Origin: Salminus brasiliensis
Taxonomy: Eukaryota > Chordata > Actinopteri > Characiformes > Bryconidae
Assembly (NCBI RefSeq): GCF_030463535.1
Contig: NC_132892.1
Coordinates: forward strand, 29,604,341 to 29,668,340
Reading direction: 5' to 3'
DNA length: 64,000 nt
Shown: positions 1 through 11,458 of the stretch, piece after piece
Numbering within the stretch: position 1 is the first letter of the stretch
Layout: each line of letters starts with the position of its first letter
The notes under the pieces: generated by a model
What the model saw: the letters and a program-made list of their open reading frames with translations, nothing else
Databases searched by the model: none
Told to the model about the DNA's origin: nothing
Position numbers and translations under genes: made by a program

Positions 1-146
1 ACCTTCCACCACCCTACGAGGAGACACTGACCAAGATAACCCGGGCAGCGAGCCTCTCCAGCGGCAAAGATGTGGAGTCCATAAAGATGGAAGACCTGGA
101 GGCCAAGCTGTGTCCTGAACTGAAATCCAGTGGTCGCTATGTGTGA
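1..146 (+). CDS. Terminal coding exon of an unrecognised gene (partial, C-terminal 47 residues)
   Basis: From base 3 the frame is open to a TGA at 144-146. The peptide begins LPPPYEETLTKI and ends KSSGRYV. It contains a PPPY motif, a known ligand for WW domains such as those of Nedd4-type ubiquitin ligases, followed by a Ser/Lys/Glu-rich hydrophilic tail. That composition is typical of the cytoplasmic tail of a membrane protein, but no membrane segment is visible in the window, so this is inference. The exon start lies outside the window. Codon use is GC-rich in third positions, unlike the AT-rich DNA that follows, which supports real coding. I cannot name the gene. Basis: reading frame and composition seen; motif role known; cell location inferred. 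Confidence 0.7.
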   Translation, partial: LPPPYEETLTKITRAASLSSGKDVESIKMEDLEAKLCPELKSSGRYV

Positions 147-464
147 CTGTAGAATACTGAGAACTGAGGTCGAGATTTTTGAGGGACACACCTCAGAGGC
201 AGTCTTTGGTGGAGCGAGGGAGGGTTTTACCTTCTGCTTTGCATGTCAGGAAGAAAATCAGGTGCATTACACAGATGAAGGGCTTCCCATTAAAGGGCTC
301 ACATCACGGAAAACCTACATTTCCTTGATTCTACTTAATTCAACCAAGTGTTAAACTCTCGAACCCACATCTGGAGACTAAGCTATAACAAATACATCAT
401 TTAAACGCATGTAAAAATATATTATGGTCTGTCGTGGTTTATTTTAAGCATATAAACAACATAC
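147..464 (+). other. Probable start of the 3' UTR of the left-edge gene
   Basis: AT-rich sequence after the TGA with no further coding exon. No AATAAA lies close behind the stop; the first clear one on this strand is at about 1318-1323, after a transposon insertion, so the true transcript end is unknown. Confidence 0.35.
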
Positions 465-935
465 ACAATGTGTCCAAATGTTTGTGGACATCCCTTTTAA
501 TGAATGCATTCATCTACTTGCTGCTTGCTGACACTTTAGAACCTGTAGAGAAGTACTGCCATTAGAGTAGGACTCTCTGGAGCAGATAAACATGAACCTA
601 CTGGCCCCATGCTGCCTAATGCCAGGTGTGGGCTGGAGGGGTATGAAGACCCCCAGCTGTGGAATGAAGGTTATGCTCCATCCAGTACTTATGGGATGAG
701 TTAGGGAATTGGGGATGAGATGCAGTGGTGCTCATCCAACATCCTGACCTCACTAACGCTCTTGTCTGGTGTTTCTGAATGCAATCAAATTCTCACAGCA
801 GTGCTCCTCCTCCAAAATTTAGTAGAAAGTCTTCATCCCTGGACAGTAGAGACAGTTACTCCAATATAAGCAGGATAAACTCTTTTTAATACTCTTGATT
901 TTAGAGGAAAGACGAATGAGCAGGTGTCCCACATC
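465..935 (+). mobile_element. Tc1/mariner-type nonautonomous element, family A, copy 1
   Basis: It begins with the family terminal sequence TGTCCAAATGTTTGTGGACA and carries the internal block that recurs at 14930, 28675, 39695 and 44207 (for example GAGCAGATAAACATGAACCT and CTCACTAACGCTCTTGT). The 3' half matches the end of a Tc1/mariner transposase reading frame (..CTCACAGCAGTGCTCCT..CAGTAGAGACAGTTACTCC..). The right terminus is degraded. Confidence 0.6.
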
Positions 936-1129
936 AGCTTTACAGGAGAAGAAAAATACCTTCTTAAGTTTTAAAAGGGAGTCAGTGTGAAAAGATTTGT
1001 GAAAAGTCCTTTTTGAGCATTTCAATTGGTCCATTCCTCATAAAATTTGAATGCAATGTTAGATTGACTTTGTGTGAAAAAGTAAAAAACTGAAAAACTA
1101 ATCATTCATCCATACTGGTGAGCTTAAGA

Positions 1130-1151
1130 AAGACGGGGGGGGGGGGGGGGT
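1130..1151 (+). repeat. Poly(G) run
   Basis: An uninterrupted G run of about 16 bases after GAAAGAC. A second, similar run lies at about 2445-2463. Both are potential G-quadruplex formers and prone to length error. Confidence 0.8.
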
Positions 1152-1589
1152 TCTTTCCTGTAATCACCAAATACATGTTTAAAAAAATATCCTGTGCTTA
1201 ATTTATATGATTGCATCAATCATTTTTAAAACAAGCATTAATCGTCCTTTTAACCCACTTTCCTGGTATTGTCTTCTCTTAAAGCCCTGCGTGTACCTTT
1301 CCGTTAAGAGTATTTCTAATAAAGCATCGATCAAAACCTGCACGTGATCCTGTTTTATTAATCTTATCTTCTTTCAAAATGAAAATCTGCCTCAGCGTGG
1401 CACGCCCGGGTCATCAGACAGATCAACACCCTGAGGATCAATTACAGAATGGCAGGATGACTCTCTCTAGTCTCTCTGCTCATGAGAGGCTTAGGGTTGG
1501 AAACTGAGGGATAGGCCTATATTACACTAGTTCAGCGCTGATGTGTGGTGGCGAGATCCAGACGAAACAAACTGAATGTCATTGACACT

Positions 1590-1630
1590 GAGAGTGTGTG
1601 TGTGTGTGTGTGTGTGTTTTTGTGTGTGTG
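1590..1630 (+). repeat. (TG)n microsatellite
   Basis: About 40 bp of TG dinucleotides with one TTTT interruption. It is flanked by a copy of an interspersed repeat (GGAGGTCAATGTAAGAAGATT..TATTGGTTTATTC, 1640-1795) that also occurs at 26205, 45820 and 62640. Confidence 0.8.
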
Positions 1631-1639
1631 AGGAAACTC

Positions 1640-1795
1640 TAAGGCCTTGTCTAAGGTCTCTACGGCCTTGTTAAACCTCATTTCTCCAAAATGGGACTTT
1701 ACTGGAGAAGGAAAAAAACCTTCTGAACTATCAATGGAGGTCAATGTAAGAAGATTTTTTGGAGCATTTTTATTGGTTTATTCATCATTATGAGA
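1640..1795 (+). repeat. Interspersed repeat family B (probable MITE), partial
   Basis: It shares the phrases 'TCAATG(T)AGAAAGATT', 'GAGCATTTCTATTGGTCCATTC' and 'GGACAGCGATAT' with copies at 22845-23000, 26205-26370, 45820-46050 and 62580-62820. There is no coding capacity. Multiple diverged copies in one window indicate a nonautonomous transposon family. Confidence 0.5.
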
Positions 1796-2689
1796 CACTA
1801 CTGTAATCCGACTACTTTCCTGTACTGTTGTTGTCTATCTGTAACAGCAAACATGCCTGCAACAGCTAACTGTTGACTGTCTTTGACGTAGGCCCCATTG
1901 CCACCCCAGGATCCTACCCCTGGGCATCCATTGAGACCAAACTGGTGGCGGTAGGGAGAAAAGAGGGAGCGACTTGATGTCACTTCTAAAAACTGCAAAA
2001 AAACATGTAATTAAAGGTCTTTTAAAACAGGTAGCAGCTGCTGATTGGCTGAAGGACAATGACGCTGCACTGGAGTCTCCTGCACAGTTATTAAAGATTC
2101 TTCATATCAACTGGAAACCAGTTTGTACTCCCCATTGTCCACATGTACTGTGCCTCACTGTAGAAATACAAACACAAAGAATTCATGCCGCTTTGCCATC
2201 TGTAGCCGGAGTCCGAGAGAGCACAATTGGCCGTGCTCTCTCTGGGTGGGTAGATGGCGCTCTCTCTCTCCCCTCATCACTTCCATTGTGATGTTGGCTG
2301 GCACAACTGACACTGTCTGTTAGTATCAGAGCTGGGGATACAGCGCTTTCCTTCAAGTACGCTGGCTGCTTGAAAAGGTGGTGGAGTTCAGATTAGAGTA
2401 TTGGAGGAGGAATGTGCTTGTCCTCACCCTCCTTTGCAATTGATGGGGGGGGGGGGGGGGGGGTTAGTGAGTGGGTGGGTGAAGTGGCTCAGTTAAATAA
2501 ATAAAAATAAAAAATACAAGGAATTCCACATTTTACACCAAATACTTGATGAATACTAAATTATGAATATACGTATTATTAGTCCTGACACTACCTACAC
2601 TCCTAAAATAAAAGGTGCGTGAAAGTATTCATGGAGCAATGCCATACAAGAACTACCGATTCTAAATTCTAAAAACTCATACATCTTAT

Positions 2690-4180
2690 AGAAATAGTTC
2701 TTTAGGGAAGCAACAGTAGTCAGTCTATGACATTACTCTGAGGAGTCGTTTGAGTCTTGTGCTCCCCTCTAGAGGATTACTACTGGCACTGCTTTAATTT
2801 CATCAGCAAATAAATACAACTGGGAACCAACATCCCATACAGCTCCATGTCAACCAGCCCAGGTTTCCAACCAACCAACCTATGAGGCAGGATGCCCCAG
2901 CTGAGGGTGATGGGTTAAGTGTAAATAACCTCCTAAAGATTTAAAGAAACCTTGATTTGATCAAAATGTTCTATCAATATAAAGGTTCTTTACACTCACA
3001 CATATCTTAAAAATGGTTCTTTAGGGAACTAAAGGTGGTTCACCAATGCCATTGCTCAAAGAACCCTACTGTAGCACAAAGTACCCTTTGAGTGTACGCT
3101 GTATAAGAAGTATATAATCTTTGAGGAACTTTTGGAGGTTCTTCAGATTGAAACCTAATAAGGTGCTTTGTTGAACCTTCAATGAACCTTTTTCTTTTAA
3201 AAACCTTTTCTTTAAGGTTCCTGAAAGCACCATTAAGAGGTTCCTCCACAGTTTCAAATTGAATAACCTCCAAAAGTTCCTAGAGGATCTATACTCTTAA
3301 CAGTATACTTGGTATTAGATTGGTCTTCCATACTTTCCCCTTTCTTGCTGAAGTGCAGACTCTGAGAAGTCATGTGCTGCCCTCTAGAGGATGGTTACTG
3401 TTCTAATTACAAATAAACTGGGAACCATTGTTCCATATTGCTCCATGTCAACTAGCCCAGGTATCCAAACAACCAACTAACCATCCCATGAGACGGGACG
3501 TCCCAGCTAAGGGAAATAGGGAGGAGTGCAAAGACCCCTTCAAAGGTTTAAGGAACCTTCACTTGATGAAAACTTGATTCTCTGCCAATATAAATGTTCT
3601 TCACACTCGCACAACTCTTACAAATGGTTCTTTGGGAACCAAAAGTGGTTCTTCTATGGCATCGCTCACATAAAGCCTTGTAGCACAAAGTACCCTTTAA
3701 GTGTACTTGATATTAGATTGCTCTTCTACTTTTGGAGGTTCTTCATATTGAAACCTAATAAGGTGCTTTGTGGAACCTTCAATGAACATGTTTCTTTTAA
3801 AAAACTTTTCTTTAAGGTTCCTCAAAGAGGTTAAGAGGTTTCACCACCATCTCAAATTGAAGAACCTCCAAAAGTTCCTAGAGGATCTATACTCTTAACA
3901 GTATACTTGGTATTAGATTGGTCTTCCATACTTTCCTCTTTCTTGTTGAAGTGCACTCCGAAGTGCAGACTCTGAGGAGTCAGTTGTCTTGTGCTTCCCT
4001 TTAGAGAATGTTCTAATGTAGTTGTAATTCTAATTTTATCAGCAGCTAAAAACACAACTGGGAACCATTATCCCATACAGCTCCATGTCAACCAGCCCAG
4101 GTATCCATCCAACCAACCAACCAACCCATGAGGCAAGACGCCCCAGCTGAGTAATGGTAATGGGGTTGAGTGTAAAGACC
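2690..4180 (+). repeat. Large tandem repeat, ~600-640-bp unit, about 2.5 copies
   Basis: Landmarks recur in order: CTCTAGAGGAT, CTGGGAACCA, CTCCATGTCAAC(C/T)AGCCCAGG, then an AAGGTTCTTCACACTCACA block, then CTATACTCTTAACAGTATAC. The AGCCCAGG landmark is at 2856, 3454 and 4094, giving spacings of about 598 and 640 bp. Each unit carries a copy of the 'GGTTCTTTGGGAACC' repeat family, also seen at 10380, 20750, 28550, 34860, 40800 and 41930. No gene is present. Confidence 0.75.
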
Positions 4181-4779
4181 TTTTTAAAGAGCTGAAATCT
4201 GAATGTCCTGCAAAGCACTAGGAGATTCATTCCAAGATCTGCTGCATAAGTGCATCTCTAAATTATGATTGTGATGATAGGTTCAGTTCTTGATGACGTT
4301 CTTATAGTTCTGGAAAATATGAAGAATGTATGATGAGTGAATGTGAAATCAGATTAAGCAGATACACCTGAGAGGTTCAGTGGGTTTGAGAAATAGTGGA
4401 ACAGGATGTCGTATCCTTTTCACTCACTTTTCAACATACTTGGGGTTTTCCCCATTGTTCCCTTTTCGCCTGCTTCCACCTCTGACTTTGCATTTAATGA
4501 AGCGGGTGTGTTCGCAACAGGCCATACAAAGTTAAGCTCCTCTTGGATCACAAGCTGCACTGATCACTGCAGGAATCAGGCGACACGAGAGCATTATTGC
4601 ATTGTTTTGAGGATTTATCGTCCATGACATAAACACAGTTATTCTGTAGTGACCTGGGTCAGATTTAGAGACCTCTTGGCAAGGGTTTCATTATGCAAAC
4701 AGATAAAAAAACATTAATGAGTAATGCATTGCAATCTTAGTAGTAGCAAAAGTAGTAGTAGGATTGTTTTGTGCCAACT

Positions 4780-5080
4780 CACCCAGGTAACGTCATGGGT
4801 TGTGGAGCAGTGGGACTGGGTTCTCTGGAGTGATGGCGCTGCATCCAATGCCTTCGGAATGAGCTTGAGTGGTGTTTGTGACCCAGAACTAGTAATCCAA
4901 CATCAGTTCTTGACCTCCCTAATGCTCTCCTGGCTGAATGCAATCAAGGCCTCACAGCTATGTCCCAACATGATGATGTTACTGCAGTACAGTGGGACGA
5001 GATCCCTATTAACACCCTTCATTTCAGAAGAAACGCTAAAGGAGAAGGTAGTCCACCAACTGTTGGACATATTGTTTCCA
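4780..5080 (+). mobile_element. Tc1/mariner-type family A fragment
   Basis: It contains the family A internal phrases GTGGAGCAGTGG, GTTCTCTGGAGTGATGG, CCAACATC..TTGACCTC and GGCTGAATGCAATCAAG..CTCACAGC. Both ends are missing. It is followed directly by another Tc1-like fragment. Confidence 0.55.
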
Positions 5081-5081
5081 C

Positions 5082-5445
5082 TGATCAGCCATAACATTAA
5101 AACCACTTGCCAAAAACAGCTCTGACTCCACAAGGCATGGCCAGCATTGCCATTTTTCAGTAGTTTGTAATACAGTAGCTCGGTAGACGGGTAATACAGT
5201 AGCTCAGTAGACGGGCTAGCCCTCAGCCCTCACATGCATTGGTGAGCCCTGGGTGTTGGTGACTCTGTTGCCAGTTCACCCGTGGTCCTTCCTTGGACCT
5301 TTTGGTAGGTACTGACCACTGCATCCTGGGAATACCCCAGAAAGCCTGCCTGATGTTTCGGAGATGTTCTGACCTCCAGGCGTCTAGAACAAACAACAGT
5401 TTGGTTCTTGGTTCTGAAAATGCATAGATGGCACTGGCACTGTTC
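5082..5445 (-). mobile_element. Tc1-like transposase N-terminal relic
   Basis: The end CAGCCATAACATTAAAACCAC matches the terminal sequence of the element at 51275. On the minus strand, 5440-5215 reads as a decayed Tc1-type DNA-binding region (…AVVSTYQK… is clear, as in the element at 51.5 kb). Frameshifts and loss of the catalytic DDE part make it a relic. Confidence 0.6.
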
Positions 5446-6115
5446 ATTTTATGCTTTCTGACTTCTAGTTAATGAGGCCCTGAATCCCAGTTGAGAACAC
5501 CTCAGCCAGTTTGCACTGCTTTGTATGTGAGGTTCATAACAGAACTAGGATCTCTCAAGGTTTCTAGAAAGTTCCTACCTTTAGCTGGAGTTCATTCTGT
5601 ACCTATTCCAGCATTTAATCTGCTGTCTGGTGATTTTGCAATGCTTGCCTGACAGGACTGCTACTGTTATTAGGGTAAATAGAAGTTTAATTAATGCTTG
5701 TGACTAATTATGTGTCAGTGGCGCTAATGTTACAGCTGATCAGTGCATATTACAGAGGTTGTAGAGGCAGCAGAAAGCTTTAAGATTTCAGTTAGATTAA
5801 CAATGAACTAAATGAAACTAAAAACAAACCAGACAATATCTGGAGCACTGGGCTTTAGATGGTTTTGATATTTTGCAAGGTTGCATGAATTAATAGAAAT
5901 CTGACCTGATCTGACAGTCCCTTGGCGAGTTGGCATGGAATGACATGCAGGTCTGACGTTCAACAGCTGAACCTGCAAGCTCCTGACTGATTGTCATCAC
6001 ACACGAAAACAAGCCATAGTGGTGCACTAAATGCAGATAATATAAGTTAAGAAGTTAATTTATGTAACACTGATCACACACAAAGAATGACTGGGAGTGT
6101 AAGTTGTTTTAGAAG

Positions 6116-6116
<1 letters not shown>

Positions 6117-6174
<58 letters not shown>

Positions 6175-6177
6175 CAG
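6117..6177 (+). repeat. (CA)n microsatellite
   Basis: About 58 bp of CA dinucleotides with one G interruption near its right end. Confidence 0.9.
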
Positions 6178-6479
6178 TCTACTCCAAAACCCTTTTTAAA
6201 GAATAAATGATATGGGTCTGATTAAAAAATGGGTTTTGATCTGTCGGTTTGGGCTTACATTTCATGTCGGTTGGGCTTACATAGCATTAATTAAACTTCT
6301 ATTTACCCTAATAACAGTAGCAGTCCTGTCAGGCACGCATTGCAAAATCACCAGACTTCCAGTCCAGTTCTCAGTCTGGAACAGCAGATTGAATGCTGGA
6401 ATAGGTACAAAATGAACTCCAGCTAAAATGTGCTGCCAGATTTTGGAAAGGTGAACTAAAGGTGGGTTTATTCTAATGT

Positions 6480-6600
6480 TATATAGAGATTTACAGGTAG
6501 AGACACTCACTGACCACTGACTTTATGATTATTTGGGTTTATTTTAATGTTATATAGAGTTAATTACAGGTAGACACTCTCACTGAAAGTGCACCTTAAA
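6480..6600 (+). repeat. 73-bp minisatellite, short outlying block
   Basis: Contains one and a half copies of the same unit (TTTACAGGTAGA..CACTGACCACTGAC..GTTTATT..AATGTTATATAGAG) that forms the main array at 8040-8665. Confidence 0.7.
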
Positions 6601-6805
6601 GTAGCTGCATTCTCTAATTAGAAGGGGTGTCCAGGTACATTTGGACACATAATGTAGTGTCACCTGAACATGACATCATCTACAAAGACAGAAGTTTACA
6701 TTGTTCTTGCGTTAATCAGCTCAACATCCTGAACCCTGTGTTCAGACTCTGGTTTCCGAGCGTGGAGACAGACTGTATGTATGTAATGGAGTAACTTTGC
6801 AAAAG
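6575..6805. repeat. Family A terminus plus repeat family C, copy 1
   Basis: AGAAGGGGTGTCCAGGTACA is the inverted end of family A. It is followed by a block (ACATCATCT..TTGTTCTTGCG..AATCAGCTC..CATCCTGAACCC) that recurs at 8665-8915 and 10145-10385. Recurrence of the joined blocks suggests one composite element. Confidence 0.5.
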
Positions 6806-7099
6806 TAAGCATTGCAAAATCACCAGACTTCCAGTCCAGTTCTCAGTCTGGAACAGCAGATGAAATGCTGGAATAGGTACAGAATGTGCTGCCAGATCTT
6901 GGAAAGGTGGACTAAATTGGGTAGGAACGTTCTAGAAACCTTGAGAGATCCTAGTTCTGTTATTAACCAAACATGCAAAGCAGTGCAATACTGGCTGAGT
7001 TGTTCTCAACTGGAATTCAGGGCCTCATTAACTAGAAGTCAGAAAGCATACTGAATGGTTAGCAGAACCACTCAGTATGCTTTTTGACTTCCAGACACG

Positions 7100-7780
7100 C
7101 TTAAAACTGGAAAACAAGAACACAGTGCCAGCAGCAATCCAGCTCCCCAATTACAATAGTCTAGCTACTTCCTGTTTCATCTTCCAATGGTCCAATGATA
7201 TGACATCATTATTAATCAGAACCCTTAGTTTGATGTCCTATTAAAGCTGGTTGCCTCTTCCTGCCTTGTACTTTGTCGACACCATGCTGTTCTACATCTA
7301 ATGTGTTGAACTTGTGGAAAAAGACAAGCCAAATGTGTGAGAAAAGACGAACGTGACAACAAGGAAGCCTGAACGAGAAGATTCAGTAGTTAAGACTGCA
7401 CGGTCGAGTATAAGATGTAGAGATGTCAGCTAATAGCATGAGGAACATGAGGGCAGAAGATTCCAGAGATGTCAAGGTTGCATACTTTTGGGTTTTCCCT
7501 CGAGCTTGTATGTGATTTAAACAGACTATTAAAACAAATGACAACATGATGACAGGCTTGAAATGATACAACTTTTCTGCCACGTCATTAAAACCCAGAA
7601 GAATTTGTTCCAGTGCCTCAGCCAAAAACCTTCACATGAGGCAGCACTGCAATATAGTGTGACCTCCGGAAACTGTTGGCACAAAAAGTTTGAAGAAAAG
7701 GCAAAACTCTGTCCTAGACCTGGTTACATTCTCGACGTTACTCAGAAAACTCTTTAATAAGGGAAAAATCTCAATCTGTT
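7100..7780. other. Intergenic stretch, no gene seen
   Basis: Ordinary AT-rich sequence. Short open frames on both strands have no start context, splice sites or protein-like composition. Confidence 0.5.
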
Positions 7781-7784
7781 TTTT

Positions 7785-7890
7785 ATACTGTACCACCCTT
7801 ATTATTGTATTTCATTACCGTGCTGTATTGCGGACTACTGGCTGCTAAATTTTCTTCAGGATCAATTAAGTATCTATCTATCTATCTAAA
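7785..7890 (+). mobile_element. 3' end of a Rex/RTE-type LINE with (ATCT)n tail
   Basis: GGATCAATTAAGTATCTATCTATCT is the characteristic tail of Rex-type and related fish LINEs, ending in a short ATCT microsatellite. Only about 100 bp remain. Confidence 0.5.
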
Positions 7891-8039
7891 AATGTAATTT
7901 TCTCATGAAAACAAATAAACACTCTGATTGCTGTTCATGTTAGCTTACCCATGTCCAGAGCTCTCCTGGAGTAAGGGCAGTATTTGCAGTTCCCATCAAA
8001 CATCTAGTTTATCTAATTATAGAACCCTTGACCACTTAT

Positions 8040-8665
8040 TCTAATGCTCTGCAGAGTTTTCTAAGCATAAACACTCTCACTGACCACTGACATTATGTTC
8101 ATTTAGATTTATTCTAATGTTATATAGAGTTAATTACAGGTAGACACACTTACTGACCACTGGCATTATGTTTATTTGGGTTTATTCAAATGTTATATAG
8201 CGTTAATTACAGGTAGACACTCTCACTGACCACTGACTTTATGTTTATTTGGATTTAGTCTAATGTTATATAGAGATTTACAGGTAGAGACACACTTACT
8301 GACCACTGGCTTTGTGTTTATTTGGGTTTATTCTAATGTTATATAGAAATTTACAGGTAGACACACTCACTGACTACTGTTTTTATTTTTATTTGGGTTT
8401 ATTCTAATGTTATATAGCATTAATTACAGGTAGACACTCTCACTGACCACTGGCTTTGTTTATTTGCATTTAGTCTAATGTTATATAGAGTTAATTACAG
8501 GTAGAGACACTCACTGACCACTGACTTTATGATTATTTGGGTTTATTTTAATGTTATATAGAGTTAATTACAGGTAGACACTCTCACTGACCACTGACAT
8601 TATGATTATTTGGGTTTATTTTAATGTTATATAGAGTTAATTACAGGTAGACACTCTCACTGAAA
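8040..8665 (+). repeat. Minisatellite, ~73-bp unit, about 8 copies
   Basis: The unit runs TTACAGGTAGACACTCTCAC, TGACCACTGACTTTATG, TTTATTTGGGTTTATTCTAA, TGTTATATAGAGTTAA. CAGGTAGA recurs roughly every 73 bp from 8136 to 8645. Copies differ by single substitutions and by a TTAA/TTTA variant. Confidence 0.85.
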
Positions 8666-8915
8666 GTGCACCTTAAAGTAGCTGCATTCTCTAATTAGAA
8701 GGGGTGTCCAGGTACATTTGGACACATAATATAGTGTCACCTGGACATGTCATCATCTCCAAAGACAGAGTCAAGACAGAGACAAAGTTTACATTGTTCT
8801 TGCGTTAATCAGCTCAACATCCTGAACCCTTTGTTCAGACTTTGGTTTCCGAGTGTGGAGACAGACTGTATGTAATGGAGTAACTGAGCAACACACTGCA
8901 GAAATATGTTCTACC
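8665..8915. repeat. Family A terminus plus repeat family C, copy 2
   Basis: Nearly the same as 6575-6805, including AGAAGGGGTGTCCAGGTACA and the CATCCTGAACCC block, with a small tandem AGACAGAG insertion. Both copies directly follow 73-bp minisatellite units, so minisatellite and element were duplicated together. Confidence 0.6.
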
Positions 8916-9480
8916 TTAAAAAAGGTTTCACGGATTTAAAGTAGAAAATCTGTTGAAGCTTTATTATCTATAGCTCTATGGTTAGTGTTCAGATCCTACA
9001 CAATGTTAGGCTCAGGTTAGAGGTTTTGGGTTTAGCGTGTTTTTAAACAAATGTTAAGGTATATTTAGACAAGGTTACAGAAAAGTGATACCAAAAACTT
9101 TCATCTTTTCGAAAACTTGAAAAAGTTGAAAGTGTGTTTTTATCTTCTTAAATGTTTAGACTCACTTGTCATCATTTTTGTGTTTATGGTTCACTATGTA
9201 ACTCATCCCACAGTTTGAGATATCAAAACCATTCCAATTCCAGATTGTTCAGTAAGATGTCGTGCTTCAAGCTAGTATACAACTTTTTGATCAGACACAC
9301 TGTTTCTTCCCCGTAGGAATGCATTAAAATTTGTCCATAAACTTTGACTACAAATTGACAAAAAACTTCTCTTCTGGTCTCACTTTTTTTTAAGCTACAA
9401 ACACAGAATTTGGTAAAATCTCAGAACCAATAGTGTAGTTTTATGCTGTATGTTAGAAAAACCCCACATGCCTTGCATTT
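8916..9480. other. Intergenic stretch, no gene seen
   Basis: AT-rich, no open frame of note, no recognisable repeat beyond single-copy-looking sequence. Confidence 0.5.
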
Positions 9481-9740
9481 GAGTCATGGTTTAGGGTTGC
9501 TTTGCTGCAGAATGGTCTGGCATGCTCTTAATCATTGAATCCACTATGAATTTTTTATTGTAGCTAAGGTCGTTAGAGGAAAATGCGAGGCTATCTGTTC
9601 AAAAACTGGAGCTGTAACATCACACAGCTGAAAGACTTCTGCATGGAGGAGTGGGCAAAACCTTTTCCCAGTCAATATAATCAGTGACTGGTAGCTGGTT
9701 ATAGGAAAAGCCCTTTTTTCCTCATAAGATAAATGCATTT
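9481..9740 (+). mobile_element. Tc1/mariner-like transposase fragment, copy 1
   Basis: The reading frame resembles the catalytic-core region of Tc1-type transposases (MVxGCFAAE-like, TTGCTTTGCTGCAGA) with stops. It is paralogous to 10580-10870 through AAAACTGGAGCTGTAACATC / AAAACAAGCTGAAACATC and CTGCATGGAGGAGTGGG. Confidence 0.45.
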
Positions 9741-10144
9741 CTATTAATAATTAATCATTAATAATTAGTAATAATTTATTACATTTTATAAATTAAATTT
9801 AAAGGTATTTAAGCTATTCCATTGTATGTGTACATTCAGTTACATTATCTCCATCTCTCAGTATTGTTTCCATTAAGCTCTCCAGATGTTTAAACCTGTA
9901 TAAAAAGGTTTCATTGGGTGTACTGTTTTTTTCACATGACTGTAAATTACTATTTTGGTCACCAGTAAAGGCTAAAACACAGCCACCAGGGCAAAACAGG
10001 CAAACTCAAAGGAAATCCGCAAAAACAAGATCAGTATCCAGAGAAACAAAGAGATCTGCTGAGTATGCACTGACTTAACAACATCAATACTCCACAGATT
10101 TGCAAAGGATGAGATTCATGTGGGTGTCAAGTGAGTCTGTGAGG
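9741..10144. other. Intergenic stretch, no gene seen
   Basis: AT-rich start (TTAATAATTAATCATTAATAA), then unremarkable sequence. Confidence 0.5.
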
Positions 10145-10385
10145 GTCCATGGGAAATGGAGTAGTATGTGAACTTGACAGTTTCACTGGGAGAGACGGGT
10201 ACCGTGACAATAACATCATCTCCAAGGCCAAACGTTCCTATTGTTCTTGCGACAATCCGCTCTACACCCTGAAACCTGCCTTCACACTCCACTGTTTACT
10301 CCTTCCTCATGGTTTTAGAGCTTGGAGACAAAACCGAGGCCTGCAGTTCAGTTCTGTAGTGTAACTGAGCAACACACTGAAATAT
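10145..10385 (+). repeat. Repeat family C, copy 3
   Basis: Shares AACATCATCTCCAA, ATTGTTCTTGCG, CTGAAACC and GAGCAACACACTG with the copies at 6655 and 8743. Diverged, no coding function. Confidence 0.5.
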
Positions 10386-10560
10386 GATGAAGCATGAAGA
10401 ACGTTTCAAAGGTTTAAAGAAGTGGATGTGAAGGTTCTTCACTCTACACTCACACATCACTTTTACAGATCTTCATGGAATCAAATATGGTTCTTCTACG
10501 GCATTGCTTTAAAGAACCCTTTGTGGCGTCTTTATTTTTAAGAGTGTTTCAGAACACTAT
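10385..10560 (+). repeat. 'GGTTCTT..GGAACC' interspersed repeat copy
   Basis: Short internal repeats of AAGGTTCTTCACTCT, TGGTTCTTCTACGGCATTGCT and AAAGAACCCTTTGTGGC match the block inside the ~600-bp tandem repeat and six further places in the window. Ends in TTATTTTTAAGAGTGT. Probably a nonautonomous DNA transposon. Confidence 0.5.
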
Positions 10561-10574
10561 TGTGACCAGTCTGT

Positions 10575-10870
10575 TAACTGGTAGTGGAAATGTTATGGTT
10601 TAGGGCTGCTTTGCGGCAGAGGAGCCTGGCAAGCTCTCAATCACTGAATCTACTTGGAATTCTTGATCGTATCAGAGGGGGCTTGGGGATAATGAGAGAC
10701 CATCTGTCCAAAAACAAGCTGAAACATCACATAGCTGAAAGAATTCTGCATGGAGGAGTGGGAAAACATCTCCTGGTCGATGTGAGAGAGTGGTAGATGG
10801 TTAAGGGAAACTTCTAATTAGGTTAATTGAGGTTATTTCAGACAAATAGGGAAATATCAGCAATTGAGGC
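10575..10870 (+). mobile_element. Tc1/mariner-like transposase fragment, copy 2
   Basis: TTTAGGGCTGCTTTGCGGCAGAGG..CAAGCTCTCAATCACTGAATC reads as GCFAAE-GKLSITES-like, typical of the region around the second catalytic Asp of Tc1 transposases, followed by frameshifted remains. No complete frame. Confidence 0.45.
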
Positions 10871-11458
10871 ACAGAGTGAAATAAATTGCATTACATTTTA
10901 TAAATGAAGTTTTAGTTATTTTACCATTGTTCCAATGTTTTCATGTTTTTCAACTGACTGTATATCACTGTTTTGTCAGTTCATTATTCCCTCATCTCCA
11001 AAGGCTTTATTATCAAAAGGTACTATTAGATTGCATTGCGGTTTAATCTCACTGACAACCATCACAATCGATTACACTGGCTAAACTGGCCGATGCATTA
11101 CACATTAAACACACCTGTATGTGCACATGTAGTTTGATGTCAGGCTTTATTGTTGTCCTCTGTACAGTGTTCCAGAGCTTCAGAGGTTCAGATATCATTC
11201 TGTAGCTCATTGAAGACACCCGATCCATAGAAAACCAAACAGAAAAACAAAAGGCTTTACTAAATCTCGAAACCAATCAAAGAGTGTTCTTGCAGGAACC
11301 AGTTTTTCAGGACACAAGCTAGACATTTGCACCATCACACCAGGCTATATTTAGACAGCTTTTATACAGCAGTTGTCACACAGGCATGTTTCCAATAGCT
11401 CAGTGAATCAGCACAAATTGTAATGACTAGGGATTTTTCTCTTTTGAATGTAAATATA
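10871..11458. other. Intergenic stretch, no gene seen
   Basis: AT-rich sequence without recognisable genes or repeats. Confidence 0.5.

Larger units (their letters stand above)
5445..7091. repeat. Inverted-repeat cluster with hairpin
   Basis: The segment 5445-5700 is present in reverse complement at 6805-7060, and its right part again at 6288-6425. Shared text includes TTTCTAGAAAGTTCC / GGAACGTTCTAGAAA and AACTAGAAGTCAGAAAGCAT. At the outer edge, 7035-7060 and 7066-7091 form a 26-bp stem with a 5-base loop. No coding sequence is present. It may be the remains of a large foldback transposon. Confidence 0.65.

Noticed and set aside
8040..8665. CRISPR-like array of direct repeats
   Set aside because: No unique spacers; whole 73-bp units are repeated, and the genome is eukaryotic.
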